This document shows positions 24,331-32,852 of a stretch of DNA of 64,000 bases, one piece after another. The first letter of the stretch is position 1. Every line of letters begins with the position of its first letter. The position numbers and the translations under genes are program-made. Below the pieces are notes generated by a model. That model saw nothing but the letters and a program-made list of their open reading frames with translations. It made no database searches and was not told the origin of the DNA. This DNA comes from Delftia tsuruhatensis NBRC 16741 (GTDB lineage: Bacteria > Pseudomonadota > Gammaproteobacteria > Burkholderiales > Burkholderiaceae_C), in the NCBI RefSeq assembly GCF_001571325.1, contig NZ_BCTO01000050.1, positions 1 through 64,000 of the forward strand. Reading direction: 5' to 3'.

Positions 24331-25806
24331 TCAGGAATTCGGGGGATCGGCAGGCGTGGCCGGCACGGTGGCGGGCAGCGCGGCAGGTTCCGCGCCGCTG
24401 CCGCCGCCCAGGGCGGCATACAGGCCCACCTGGCTGGACAGCAGGGCGCGCCGCGCCTGCACCAGTTGCTGGCGTGCGGCCAGCAGGTCGCGCTGGGCGT
24501 CCAGCACCTCCAGGTAGGCGGCCGAGCCGTTGTCGTAGCGCAGCTGCGCCAGCCGCGCGCGCTCGGCCTGGGCCTGCACGGCGGTGCGCTGCACGGTGAT
24601 CTGTTCGGACAGCCAGCGGCGCGCGGCCAGGCCATCGGCCACCTCGCGGAAGGCGGTCTGTATGGCTTTCTCGTACTGGGCCACGGCCATGTCGCTGCGG
24701 ATCTCGCCCAGCTCCAGGTTGGCGCGGCGCCGGCCGCCGTCGAAGATGGGCAGGGACACCGTGGGCACGAAGGCCCAGGCGCGGCTGCCGCCGTCGAACA
24801 GGCCGTCGAGTTCGGCGCTGGCCGTGCCCCAGCGGGCGGTGAGCGCAATGCGCGGGAAGAAGGCGGCGCGCGCCGCGCCGATCTGGGCCCGGGCCGCGCG
24901 CAACTGGTGCTCGGCCGCGGCAATGTCGGGCCGCGCCGTGAGCAGTTCCGAGGGCAGGCCCGGCCGCAGCTCGGCCAGCACCAGGGCGTCGTCAAAGGGT
25001 GCGGCGGCGGGCAGCGGGCCCGGGTGGGCGCCGACCAGCTGGGCCAGTGCGTGCAGCTGCTGCGCGCGTGCCAGCTCCAGCTGGGCCAGCAGGGCCTGCG
25101 CCTGGGTCAGCAGGGTCTGGACCTGGGTCAGCTGCAGGCGCGAGCTGGCGCCCACGGCCTCGCGGCGCGTGAAGATGCGAAAGGATTCCTGGCGCGTGGC
25201 CAGCGTCTCGCGCGCAATGGCCACGCGCTCGTCCAGCTCGCGCAGGCCCAGGTAGCCGTCGGCCACCTGGGCGATCAGCGCGGTCTGCACGGCGTGGCGG
25301 CCCGCATCGCTGGCCAGCCAGGTCTGCAGGGCCGCGTCCTTGAGGCTGCGCACGCGGCCCCACAGGTCCAGCTCCCAGCTGCTGAAGCCGACCTCGGCGC
25401 GGTACTCGCCGCTGACCACGGAGCGGCCCGAGAGGTTGAGATCGCCAGGCACGCGCGCCCGTGCAGCCTGGCCGCCCACGCCAATGGCCGGGAACAGCTC
25501 GGAGCGCTGGATCTGGAAGGCCGCGCGCGCCTCTTCGGCGCGCAGCGCGGCCACGCGCAGGTCGCGGTTGTGCTCCAGCGCGGTGGCGATCAGCTGGCGC
25601 AGCACGGGGTCGGTGAAGTACTCGCGCCAGGGCAGGCCGGCGGCGGCGACACCCTGGGCGCCCGCCTGCAAATGGGCAGGCCAGGCCTCGGGCGTGGGCA
25701 GGGGCGGCGGCTCGTGCGGCGGCGCCAGGGAGGCACATCCCGCCAGGGCGGCGGCCAGTGCGGCTGCCAGCGCGGCGGCGGCGGTTCGGGGGAATGGGAG
25801 GGTCAT
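24331..25806 (-). CDS. NodT-type outer-membrane efflux lipoprotein
   Basis: The 491-residue protein has a lipoprotein signal (lipobox LAGC near residue 24) and the two repeated OEP domains of TolC/NodT family channels, with ELDLWGRVRSLKDAALQ and ARAAFFPRIALTARWG as landmarks. It provides the outer-membrane exit duct for the ABC/HlyD system encoded next in the same direction. The C-terminus is Pro/Ala-rich. The gap to fabI upstream is 33 bp, so it is likely co-transcribed. Confidence 0.93.
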   Translation of the reverse strand: MTLPFPRTAAAALAAALAAALAGCASLAPPHEPPPLPTPEAWPAHLQAGAQGVAAAGLPWREYFTDPVLRQLIATALEHNRDLRVAALRAEEARAAFQIQRSELFPAIGVGGQAARARVPGDLNLSGRSVVSGEYRAEVGFSSWELDLWGRVRSLKDAALQTWLASDAGRHAVQTALIAQVADGYLGLRELDERVAIARETLATRQESFRIFTRREAVGASSRLQLTQVQTLLTQAQALLAQLELARAQQLHALAQLVGAHPGPLPAAAPFDDALVLAELRPGLPSELLTARPDIAAAEHQLRAARAQIGAARAAFFPRIALTARWGTASAELDGLFDGGSRAWAFVPTVSLPIFDGGRRRANLELGEIRSDMAVAQYEKAIQTAFREVADGLAARRWLSEQITVQRTAVQAQAERARLAQLRYDNGSAAYLEVLDAQRDLLAARQQLVQARRALLSSQVGLYAALGGGSGAEPAALPATVPATPADPPNS

Positions 25807-25839
25807 CTGCAGTGCTGCGGGGCGCCGGTGCGGCAGCCG

Positions 25840-26607
25840 CTAGTTGAGGATGTGGTGGCCGCCATCGACATACAGCGTGCAGCCCGTGATGGCGCGCGCC
25901 CCGTCCGAGGCCAGGAAGGCGCACAGCGGCCCCACGTCGTCGGGCTGCAATTCGCCGGCAATGGGCGAGCGGCGCACGCTGTCGGCCACGAGTTCATCGA
26001 ACGCGGCAATGCCCGAGGCCGCGCGCGTGGCGATGGGCCCGGGCGAGACGGCATTGACGCGGATGCGCGAGGGGCCGAGCTCGGCCGCCAGGTAGCGCGT
26101 GGTGGACTCCAGCGCGGCCTTGACCGGGCCCATGATTCCGTAGTGCGGCATGACCTCGCTGGCGCCCAGGTAGCTCAGCGTCATGAGGCTGCCGCCGCTG
26201 GCGGCCATCAGCGGCTCGGCCAGGTGCGCCATGCGGATGAAGGAGTGGCAGGAGATGTCCATGGCCAGCGCAAAGCCCTCGCGGGAGCTGTCTACCACGC
26301 GGCCCTGCAGGTCCTTGCGCGGGGCGTAGGCCACGGCGTGCAGCACGAAGTCCAGCCGGCCCCAGCGCACGGCGGCGGCATCGAACAGCGCGCGCATCTG
26401 CTCGTCGTCGCCCACGTCCAGCGGCATGCGCAGCTCGGCACCGATCTCGTCGAGCAGGGGCTCCACATGCGCCCGGGCCTTGTCGTTCTGCCAGGTCGCG
26501 CCGATCTCGGCGCCCGCCGCATGCATGGCCCGGGCACAGGCCCAGGCAATGCTGTCGCGGTTGGCGATGCCGACGATCAGGCCCTTTTTGCCAGCCAATA
26601 GCGTCAT
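25840..26607 (-). CDS. fabI: Enoyl-ACP reductase, FabI type
   Basis: The 255-residue SDR enzyme reduces trans-2-enoyl-ACP with NADH in fatty-acid synthesis. It has the atypical FabI nucleotide motif GLIVGIANRDSIAWA and the FabI active-site pattern with Tyr-x6-Lys (YGIMGPVKAALE) after SYLGASE, and ends with VDGGHHILN. It heads the nine-gene minus-strand run. Whether this is the housekeeping FabI or a condition-specific second copy cannot be told here; its link to PHA and acetate genes behind an FNR-like box favours a specialised copy. Confidence 0.9.
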   Translation of the reverse strand: MTLLAGKKGLIVGIANRDSIAWACARAMHAAGAEIGATWQNDKARAHVEPLLDEIGAELRMPLDVGDDEQMRALFDAAAVRWGRLDFVLHAVAYAPRKDLQGRVVDSSREGFALAMDISCHSFIRMAHLAEPLMAASGGSLMTLSYLGASEVMPHYGIMGPVKAALESTTRYLAAELGPSRIRVNAVSPGPIATRAASGIAAFDELVADSVRRSPIAGELQPDDVGPLCAFLASDGARAITGCTLYVDGGHHILN

Positions 26608-26765
26608 CTCGAATGCTCCAGATCAGAAGGTCTGCCGGGAAACAGGCCGCCTTGGGGCGGCTTCGTCAGGAATCACGGGGCCATGGCGCGGCATTGCCGA
26701 CATATGCGCCACGGCGAATGTTTGTATTTCCTGTGACTACGAAGCTTTTGATAGCTTGTTTTGAT

Positions 26766-26790
26766 GCATGCAAATCAAAGGTTTGCATGC
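26766..26790. repeat. Inverted repeat in the fabI upstream region
   Basis: GCATGCAAA (26766-26774) and TTTGCATGC (26782-26790) form a perfect 9-bp stem with a 7-nt loop. It would lie inside a 250-nt 5' leader of the fabI run if transcription starts near 26857. No T-run follows on either strand. The 26608-27167 interval is otherwise AT-rich and has no convincing gene. Confidence 0.7.
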
Positions 26791-26862
26791 CAATATCGTC
26801 TCCTGGTCTTTTTCATTCTATCTATGTTGCACTGCAGCGACCGATTTTGGCGATGCCGTTTC

Positions 26863-26905
26863 GTTATATCGATGCAGTTCACTCCATAGTCTTGACTCAG
26901 GTCAA
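26863..26905 (-). promoter_or_regulatory. FNR/ANR-type box and -10 for the fabI-ackA run
   Basis: TTGACTCAGGTCAA (26892-26905) matches the TTGAY-N4-RTCAA form of FNR/ANR boxes. On the minus strand a -10 TATAAC (26868-26863, 5 of 6) follows so that the box centre falls at about -41.5 from the predicted start near 26857, the classical class II activation position. Toward the plus strand the nearest -10-like GAGAAT (26924-26929) is poorer and less well placed, but a bidirectional role is possible. Confidence 0.65.
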
Positions 26906-27167
26906 AGAGGGCTGCCTCACGGGGAGAATGCCGCTTGCCGCCGGTTGCTGTGCCCAGTAGAGCAATGGTGTCTTTTTGCGCCAACAGCCGAGCATTCTCT
27001 GTATTGGCCGGATTTCAATGAATACAAGGTATTCACACCATATTGGTGCATGGGAGGTAAAGAAAACCGGAAATCTGCCGATGGTCCGTGGACAGAGAAA
27101 ATCCCCGGCCTGCAAAGGCCTGGGCCGCCATTCAGTCGGGACAAGACCGAAGGAAGATGTTCAATCC

Positions 27168-28664
27168 ATGACCAGCATTTCATCCACCGGCGCCAGCTTT
27201 GCCGCCAGCGCAGCGGGCATGCGGCCCACGGTGTCCGTGAGGTCGTCAGCGACCACGGCAGCTGCTGCACCCGCCGACCCGGGCACGCAGGTCACGCTGG
27301 GCCAGTCCGCAGGGTCCAGCGTCATCTATGCCAAACCGCAGCCCGTGGAACTGGGCCAGTTCAGGCTGACCCGGGCCTGGGCCTCGCAAGACAGGGACGA
27401 CATCAGCACCCTGATGGCGCGCAACCTGGGCCTGGGCCCGTCGGCCAGCCTGGCCGACCGCTGGCGCGGCCTGGGCGGCGCCCTGCTGTCGCGCTTTGCG
27501 GCCGCGCCGTCGGACTACCAGCAGACGGTTGCGGAGTACCAGGCGCCCACGGCGGCCGACTCCGTCGCAGGCAGCGCGGATGCGCAGGCCCTGGACAAGT
27601 CCGCACTGAGCGATGTGTCCGTGGGCGCTGCCACCGTGAGCCTGAAGATCCGCACGCAATCGGGCCAGACCGTGGAGCTGCGGATTGCCACGAACGACGG
27701 CAGCGAAGCGGGCAGCAGCAGCGGGCTGCGGGTCGAGGTCAAGAGTTCCGGCACCTTGAGCCAGGCCGAGAGCGCGGCCATCGCCCAGCTGGCCGACGGG
27801 CTGGACGAAGCGCTGGAAGGCCTGGGAAAGCCGGGCAAGCCCCAGCTGGAACTGGGCAAGCTGATGGACTTCGATCGCAGCGTGCTGTCCGGCCTGGACC
27901 TGGACATCAAGAACCCCAAGCCTTCGCAGCCCCTGTCCTCGTTCAGCCTGCATGTGGGCGCCGATGGCCGATCGGTGGCGATGAAGGGCGCGGCGGGCGA
28001 GCTGGCCGTCAACCTGGAGTCCGACGCGCCCGCAGGCGCCAGCGCGTCGCAGCGCCAGTCCGCGCTGGACCAGCATCTGAAGCGCTTTGATGCCGCCGCG
28101 CAGCGCGGCCGTGCGGATGCGGCGCTGGTGGACATGTTCAAGAGTGCCTTCAGTCAGCTGCACAACGCGCAGGCGCCGGCCGCGCCGGGCGCCATCGTCG
28201 CGCTCTCCGGGCTGGAGCGTTCCGTGCAGTCCCTGCAAAGCGGCCTGGCCGATTTCCAGGCCAGCTTCAGCGGTGACTTCGAGAACACCAACGAATTCGG
28301 CGCCGTGACCGAAATCGGCCGCGCCGAGTACCAGGTGGGCCAGAAGACCACCCGGCAGTCCCGCGGCAGGGAGGGCGAGTCGATCGCCCAGGTGGTGACC
28401 GAGTCCCTGAACGCCGAGTCCAAAAAGGCGCGCAACCGCAGCATGCTGGATTTGCAGTCGGGCAACTATGACCTGACCAAGGTGCAGGACAGCCGCACCA
28501 TCACCACGCTGATCGAGACAGCCGGCAAGCAGGTCACCGGCGCGCTGCGCAAGACGCAGGAGCGCCAGATGCAGACGTGGGACCAGCTGGTGGAGCACCG
28601 CACCCAGCAGCACCGCGAAACGCCCGGTGGGCGCAGCTTCACTGAGCAACTCGCGTTGAGGTAG
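27168..28664 (+). CDS. Conserved-looking hypothetical protein (498 aa)
   Basis: I do not recognise this protein. It has no signal peptide or TM helix. The N-terminal 75 residues are Ser/Ala/Thr-rich and low in complexity; the middle (about 140-330) alternates strand-like segments with Ser/Gly-rich loops; the C-terminal 150 residues are helical and charged. A GGAAG site lies 11 nt before the ATG at 27168. A terminator hairpin separates it from the TelA operon, so it is probably monocistronic. Composition resembles exported or surface-associated effectors lacking a Sec signal, but nothing firm supports that. Confidence 0.75.
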   Translation: MTSISSTGASFAASAAGMRPTVSVRSSATTAAAAPADPGTQVTLGQSAGSSVIYAKPQPVELGQFRLTRAWASQDRDDISTLMARNLGLGPSASLADRWRGLGGALLSRFAAAPSDYQQTVAEYQAPTAADSVAGSADAQALDKSALSDVSVGAATVSLKIRTQSGQTVELRIATNDGSEAGSSSGLRVEVKSSGTLSQAESAAIAQLADGLDEALEGLGKPGKPQLELGKLMDFDRSVLSGLDLDIKNPKPSQPLSSFSLHVGADGRSVAMKGAAGELAVNLESDAPAGASASQRQSALDQHLKRFDAAAQRGRADAALVDMFKSAFSQLHNAQAPAAPGAIVALSGLERSVQSLQSGLADFQASFSGDFENTNEFGAVTEIGRAEYQVGQKTTRQSRGREGESIAQVVTESLNAESKKARNRSMLDLQSGNYDLTKVQDSRTITTLIETAGKQVTGALRKTQERQMQTWDQLVEHRTQQHRETPGGRSFTEQLALR

Positions 28665-28692
28665 TCGCGCTGAGATAGTCGCGTTGAGGTAG
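28651..28692. repeat. Three tandem 14-bp repeats spanning a stop codon
   Basis: TCGCGTTGAGGTAG (28651-28664), TCGCGCTGAGATAG (28665-28678) and TCGCGTTGAGGTAG (28679-28692) are consecutive. The first copy supplies the last codons and stop (TAG) of the 498-residue gene. As 14 is not a multiple of three, loss of a unit leaves the stop in place only if the first copy survives. Confidence 0.9.
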
Positions 28693-28731
28693 TCGCGGCG
28701 CGGGCCGGGCCGTGTGTCGTCGTTGTGTCAC

Positions 28732-28757
28732 AAAACTTCCGTATAAGAAGTTTTTTT
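28732..28757 (+). terminator. Intrinsic terminator after the 498-aa gene
   Basis: AAAACTTC (28732-28739) pairs perfectly with GAAGTTTT (28747-28754) over a 7-nt loop and is followed by further Ts. A small TTGTG-N-CACAA palindrome (28723-28733) abuts it. It separates the unknown gene from the TelA operon. Confidence 0.7.
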
Positions 28758-28831
28758 GAACAAGACATGACAACGGCCCGCGCGTTCATGACCGAATTTC
28801 ATCTTGCCGTCATCCAGGGCGGAGCCACTCA

Positions 28832-29944
28832 ATGAACGCGCGCCGTGCTTTGGCGGCGGGGCTGGCGGCGCTGCTGCTGGCGGCCGTGGGCGGCGGCGTC
28901 TGGTACTCGCGCACGGCCCTGGTGCAGGACCGCCAGGCGCAGCTGACGCAGCAGCAGTCCGTGACGGCACGCGGCCTGATCGGCTCCGAGAAGGAAGCCT
29001 TCTTCCAGGACGAGCGCGTGCGCGACGTGCTGGCGCGCCACGGCGTGACGGTGACGGTGCAAAAGGCCGGCTCGCGCAGCATTGCCAACAGCTACGACCC
29101 CAAGCAGTACGACTTCGGCTTTCCCTCGGGGGCGCCGGCTGCGGCCCAGCTCAAGGCGGCGGCCAGGGCCGGCACGGTCTACACGCCGTTCTACACGCCC
29201 ATCGTGTTCGCCAGCTGGCGGCCCATTGCCGAGATCCTGATCGCCAACGGCGTTGCGCAAAAGCAGGGCGACTTCTTTTACGTGACCGATCTGCCGGCCC
29301 TGCTGGCCATGGCCGGCAAGGGCACGCGCTGGCGTGACCTGAAGGCCTCCGGCGCCTTTGCCACCGGCAAGGCCGTGCTGCCCGCCAGCACCGATGTGCG
29401 CAGCTCCAACAGCGCGGCCATGTACCTGGCGCTGGCCAGCTATGTGCTCAACGGCCAGCAGGTGGTGCAAAGCCCGGCCGACCTGGAGCGCGTGATGCCG
29501 CAGGTGGCGCCGCTGTTTTTGCGCCAGGGTTTCCAGGAAAGCTCGTCGGCCGGCCCCTTCGAGGACTACCTGGCCCTGGGCATGGGCAAGGCGCCGCTGC
29601 TGGTGGCCTATGAATCGCAGCTGGTGGAGTTCCTGCTGCGCCACCCGCAGCGCAGGAGCGGCGAGATGGTGATGCTCTACCCGCAGCCCACGCTGTATTC
29701 CAAGCATGTGCTCGTGCCCTACACGCCTGCGGGCGATCGCGTGGGCCAGCTGCTCGAATCCGATCCGCAGCTGCGCGCATTGGCGCAGGAATACGGCTTT
29801 CGCACCGGCGGCGACACGCACGGGCCCGAGCGCTGGGCCGGGCAGGGCGTGCAGGCGCCCGCGCAGCTGGTGGATGTGATCGAACCGCCCAGCCAGGAGT
29901 GGCTGGAGCGAATGATCGTGGACATGGAGCAGCGCTTCAAATGA
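28832..29944 (+). CDS. Solute-binding-like protein, first gene of TelA operon
   Basis: The 370-residue protein has an N-terminal hydrophobic anchor or signal (residues 5-25) and then resembles the Venus-flytrap fold of periplasmic binding proteins (QYDFGFPSGAPAAAQ, later ASTDVRSSNSAAMYLALASYVLNG). No ABC transporter gene is nearby, so it may be a sensor or structural component. A GGAG site precedes the ATG. It is 22 bp upstream of telA. The binding-protein call is by pattern and moderate. Confidence 0.65.
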   Translation: MNARRALAAGLAALLLAAVGGGVWYSRTALVQDRQAQLTQQQSVTARGLIGSEKEAFFQDERVRDVLARHGVTVTVQKAGSRSIANSYDPKQYDFGFPSGAPAAAQLKAAARAGTVYTPFYTPIVFASWRPIAEILIANGVAQKQGDFFYVTDLPALLAMAGKGTRWRDLKASGAFATGKAVLPASTDVRSSNSAAMYLALASYVLNGQQVVQSPADLERVMPQVAPLFLRQGFQESSSAGPFEDYLALGMGKAPLLVAYESQLVEFLLRHPQRRSGEMVMLYPQPTLYSKHVLVPYTPAGDRVGQLLESDPQLRALAQEYGFRTGGDTHGPERWAGQGVQAPAQLVDVIEPPSQEWLERMIVDMEQRFK

Positions 29945-29966
29945 CCGAACGTTCCAGGAGCAACCG

Positions 29967-31211
29967 ATGAGCAACACCCCCCAGACCACCGCTGCCAGCG
30001 CCGCCGTGGCCGTGCCTGCGCAGGAGCAGGATTTCGTGCTGGAGCCGCCCGCGCCCGCCCTGCCCGTGCCCATCGAGTCGGCCAGCGGCAAGGTCCGCCT
30101 CAAGGCCGAGGAAGTGCAGCAGCTGGACGCGCACGTGGCGCAGTTCATCGACGACATCACCGCCAACGACAGCCAGTCGCCCGCCTTCAAGGGCGCGGTC
30201 GAGCGCATCCACGGCATGGGCAACAAGGAGGTGCAGGCCGCTGCCGCCGTCTCCAACCGCATGCTAGAGCGCCCCGTCAAGACGCTGAACAACGGCCTGT
30301 TCGACCAGGGCAGCCAGATCGGCCAGGGCCTGATCGACCTGCGCCGCCAGGTGGAGGCGCTGGACCCCTCGCGCCAGGACGACCTGTTCAAGCCGCGCAA
30401 GCTGCTGGGCCTGATCCCCATGGGCAACAGGCTGGTGGACTACTTCGACAAGTTCCAGTCCAGCCAGAGCCACCTGAACGCCATCATCGACAGCCTCAAG
30501 CGCGGCAAGGACGAGCTGCTGCGCGACAACGCCGCCATCGAGCAGGAAAAGGCCAACCTGTGGGGCCTGATGGAGCGGCTGGAGAAATACATCCACATCG
30601 GCAAGAAGCTGGACGCGGCGCTGGAGGCCAAGGCGGCGCAGCTGGACGCCAGCGACCCGGAAAAGGCGCGCGTGGTGCGCGAGGACATGCTGTTCTACGC
30701 ACGCCAGAAGGTCACCGACCTGCTCACCCAGATGGCGGTGAACGTGCAGGGCTACCTGGCGCTGGACCTGGTGCGCAAGAACAACCTCGAACTGGCCAAG
30801 GGCGTGGACCGCGCGACCACCACCACGGTCTCTGCCCTGCGCACGGCCGTCATCGTGGCGCAGGCGCTGGCCAACCAGAAGCTGGTGCTGGACCAGATCA
30901 CGGCGCTGAACACCACCACGGGCAACCTGATCGCCGGCACCAGCGAGCTGCTGCGCGAGCAAAGCGGGAAGATCCACGAGCAGGCGGCCGGCAGCACCAT
31001 CGACATCGCCAGGCTGCAGCAGGCCTTCGGCAACATCTACCAGACCATGGACGCCATGGCCGACTTCAAGGTCAAGGCCCTGGCCTCCATGCAGACCACG
31101 GTGGACACGCTGTCGCAGGAGGTGGACAAGTCCCGCGCCTATCTGGAAAAGAGCCGCCGCGAGGACGTGCGCGAGGCGCTGCAGGCGCCCGCCGGCGAGG
31201 TGGTGCTGTGA
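29967..31211 (+). CDS. TelA-family (toxic anion resistance) protein
   Basis: The 414-residue cytosolic, highly helical protein matches the TelA/KlaA family: GLIPMGNRLVDYFDKFQSSQSHLNAIIDSL, then LWGLMERLEKYIHIGKKLDAALE and LVRKNNLELAKGVDRATTTTVSALRTAV. Members were first linked to tellurite resistance, but their biochemical role is unknown; comparative studies place them with vWA and Ter-type stress proteins. It is second in a four-gene operon and two bases from the vWA gene. Confidence 0.93.
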   Translation: MSNTPQTTAASAAVAVPAQEQDFVLEPPAPALPVPIESASGKVRLKAEEVQQLDAHVAQFIDDITANDSQSPAFKGAVERIHGMGNKEVQAAAAVSNRMLERPVKTLNNGLFDQGSQIGQGLIDLRRQVEALDPSRQDDLFKPRKLLGLIPMGNRLVDYFDKFQSSQSHLNAIIDSLKRGKDELLRDNAAIEQEKANLWGLMERLEKYIHIGKKLDAALEAKAAQLDASDPEKARVVREDMLFYARQKVTDLLTQMAVNVQGYLALDLVRKNNLELAKGVDRATTTTVSALRTAVIVAQALANQKLVLDQITALNTTTGNLIAGTSELLREQSGKIHEQAAGSTIDIARLQQAFGNIYQTMDAMADFKVKALASMQTTVDTLSQEVDKSRAYLEKSRREDVREALQAPAGEVVL

Positions 31212-31213
31212 GC

Positions 31214-32824
31214 ATGTTCCGGCGCCTGGCGGCCTGGTGGCTGCTGGGCCTTGCGCTGGTCCTGGCCGGCTGCGGCAAGTCGCCCGAACCCGCGCCGCAG
31301 GCCGCCGCAAAGGCCGATGCGCCCGCCGGTCCCCAGGGTGCGTTCACCGCGCTGGCCGGCTCCGAACTCAAGGACGTGGCGCCCGCGCTGGAGCAGGCCG
31401 CCACGGCGGCGGGCGTACCGCTCAAGCTCAGCTATGCAGGCACGCTGGAGATGGTCGAGCGCATCAATGCGGGCGAGCAGTACGACGCCATCCTGCCGCC
31501 CAATGGCGCCTATCCCGCGCTGGCGCTGGCGAACAAGCCGCTGGCGCGCGAAAAGCTTTTCTACTCGCGCGTGGCCCTGGGCGTGAAGGCCCCCGTGCTG
31601 CAAAAGCTGGGCTGGGACAAGGCACCGCCCACCTGGGCCGACATCGCACGCGCTGCCGCCCAGGGCCGGCTGCGCTACGGCATGACCAATCCGGCCAGCT
31701 CCAACACCGGCATGAGCGCGCTGTTCGCCGTGGCCTCGGCCGTGGCCGGCAAGACCGAGGACCTGGACGCCAGGGAGGTCAACGCCAAGGTGCTCAAGGA
31801 TTTTCTGTCGGGCCAGAAGCTCACGGCAGGCAGCTCCGGCTGGCTGGCCGAGGCCTTCGAGCGCGAGCCTGGCGCCGTCGATGCGCTGGTCAACTACGAG
31901 GCCGTGATCCTGCGCCTGAACGAGAAGCTGCCCGCCGCCGACCGCCTGACCCTGGTCTACCCGCGCGACGGCGTGATCTCGGCCGACTATCCGCTGATGC
32001 TGCTCAACGCCGGTCGCCGCGCCGACTATGACAAGCTGGTCGCCCAGTTCAAGGCCCCCGCCTTCCAGGGCCAGCCGCTGCGCCAGGCCCAGCTGCGCCC
32101 CGCCAGCCCCGAGGCGCAGGCCAGCCCGGCCCTGCCCACGGCGCCCGTGGTGGAGCTGAGCTTTCCGAACCGGCTGGAGGTGATCGATGCCGTGCTCTCG
32201 GCCTACCAGAGCGATCTGCGCCGTCCGGCCACCAGCATCTTCGTGCTGGACGTGAGCGGCTCCATGAAGGGTGCGCGGCTGGCGCAGATGAAGGAGGCGC
32301 TCAAGCTGCTGTCCGGCGCCGAGGCCTCGGCCGCCAGCCAGCGCTATGCCGCCTTCCAGGCGCGCGAGCGCGTGCTGCTGATTCCGTTCTCGGGCCTGGT
32401 CGGCCAGCCCGCGCGCGTGCAGTTCGCGGCGGGCGACCTGCAGGCCGCAAGCGCCCAGGTGCTGGCCTATGCCGACAGCCTGGTGGCTGACGGCGGCACG
32501 GCCATCTACGACGCGCTCACGCTGGCCCAGCAGCAGGCCCGCCAGGAACTGCGGGCCGATCCCGAGCGCTTCGTCAGCATCGTGCTGCTGACCGATGGCG
32601 CCAACACGGCCGGCCGCGACTGGGCCGCGTTCGAGCGCGAGCAGCGCATGGCGCGCGACGGCGGCGCGCCGCTGGTGCGGGTCTTTCCCATCATCTTTGG
32701 CGAGGCGCAGTCCGGCGAAATGCAGGCCCTGGCCGCGCTGACGGGCGGGCGCGCCTTCGATGCGCGCAACACCGGCAAGAGCGGACTGCCGCTGGTGTTC
32801 AAGGAAATCCGGGGCTACCAGTGA
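31214..32824 (+). CDS. Lipoprotein with solute-binding and von Willebrand A domains
   Basis: The 536-residue protein has a lipoprotein signal (lipobox LAGC, Cys20), a solute-binding-like domain (about 43-290; GMTNPASSNTGMSALFAVASAV) and a C-terminal vWA domain (about 340-535). The vWA metal site is complete: DVSGS (346-350), a Thr in DGGTAIYDAL and the TDGAN motif. The protein is thus an envelope-anchored, metal-dependent interaction platform. The start ATG is 2 bp after telA. It is the second binding-protein-like domain in the operon, and again no transporter is present. Confidence 0.88.
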   Translation: MFRRLAAWWLLGLALVLAGCGKSPEPAPQAAAKADAPAGPQGAFTALAGSELKDVAPALEQAATAAGVPLKLSYAGTLEMVERINAGEQYDAILPPNGAYPALALANKPLAREKLFYSRVALGVKAPVLQKLGWDKAPPTWADIARAAAQGRLRYGMTNPASSNTGMSALFAVASAVAGKTEDLDAREVNAKVLKDFLSGQKLTAGSSGWLAEAFEREPGAVDALVNYEAVILRLNEKLPAADRLTLVYPRDGVISADYPLMLLNAGRRADYDKLVAQFKAPAFQGQPLRQAQLRPASPEAQASPALPTAPVVELSFPNRLEVIDAVLSAYQSDLRRPATSIFVLDVSGSMKGARLAQMKEALKLLSGAEASAASQRYAAFQARERVLLIPFSGLVGQPARVQFAAGDLQAASAQVLAYADSLVADGGTAIYDALTLAQQQARQELRADPERFVSIVLLTDGANTAGRDWAAFEREQRMARDGGAPLVRVFPIIFGEAQSGEMQALAALTGGRAFDARNTGKSGLPLVFKEIRGYQ

Positions 32825-32852
32825 CAGCGCCGCCAGCGATCGGACCCGCCTG

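Noticed and set aside
24466..26601. A 711-codon plus-strand frame opposite the OMF gene and fabI
   Set aside because: Antisense to two strongly supported genes; composition only reflects the complement of their codons.
26761..26778. TTGAT-N8-ATCAA as an FNR box
   Set aside because: The spacing is 8 rather than 4, so it does not fit FNR/ANR sites; the nearby TTGACTCAGGTCAA does.
26775..26984. A 69-codon minus-strand frame in the fabI upstream region
   Set aside because: It would start upstream of the predicted FNR-type promoter, cross the hairpin, and has no ribosome site or recognisable motif.
28723..28745. TGTCACA near the TelA operon as an ECF41 -35
   Set aside because: No CGTC occurs 16 bp downstream; the bases belong to a terminator region.
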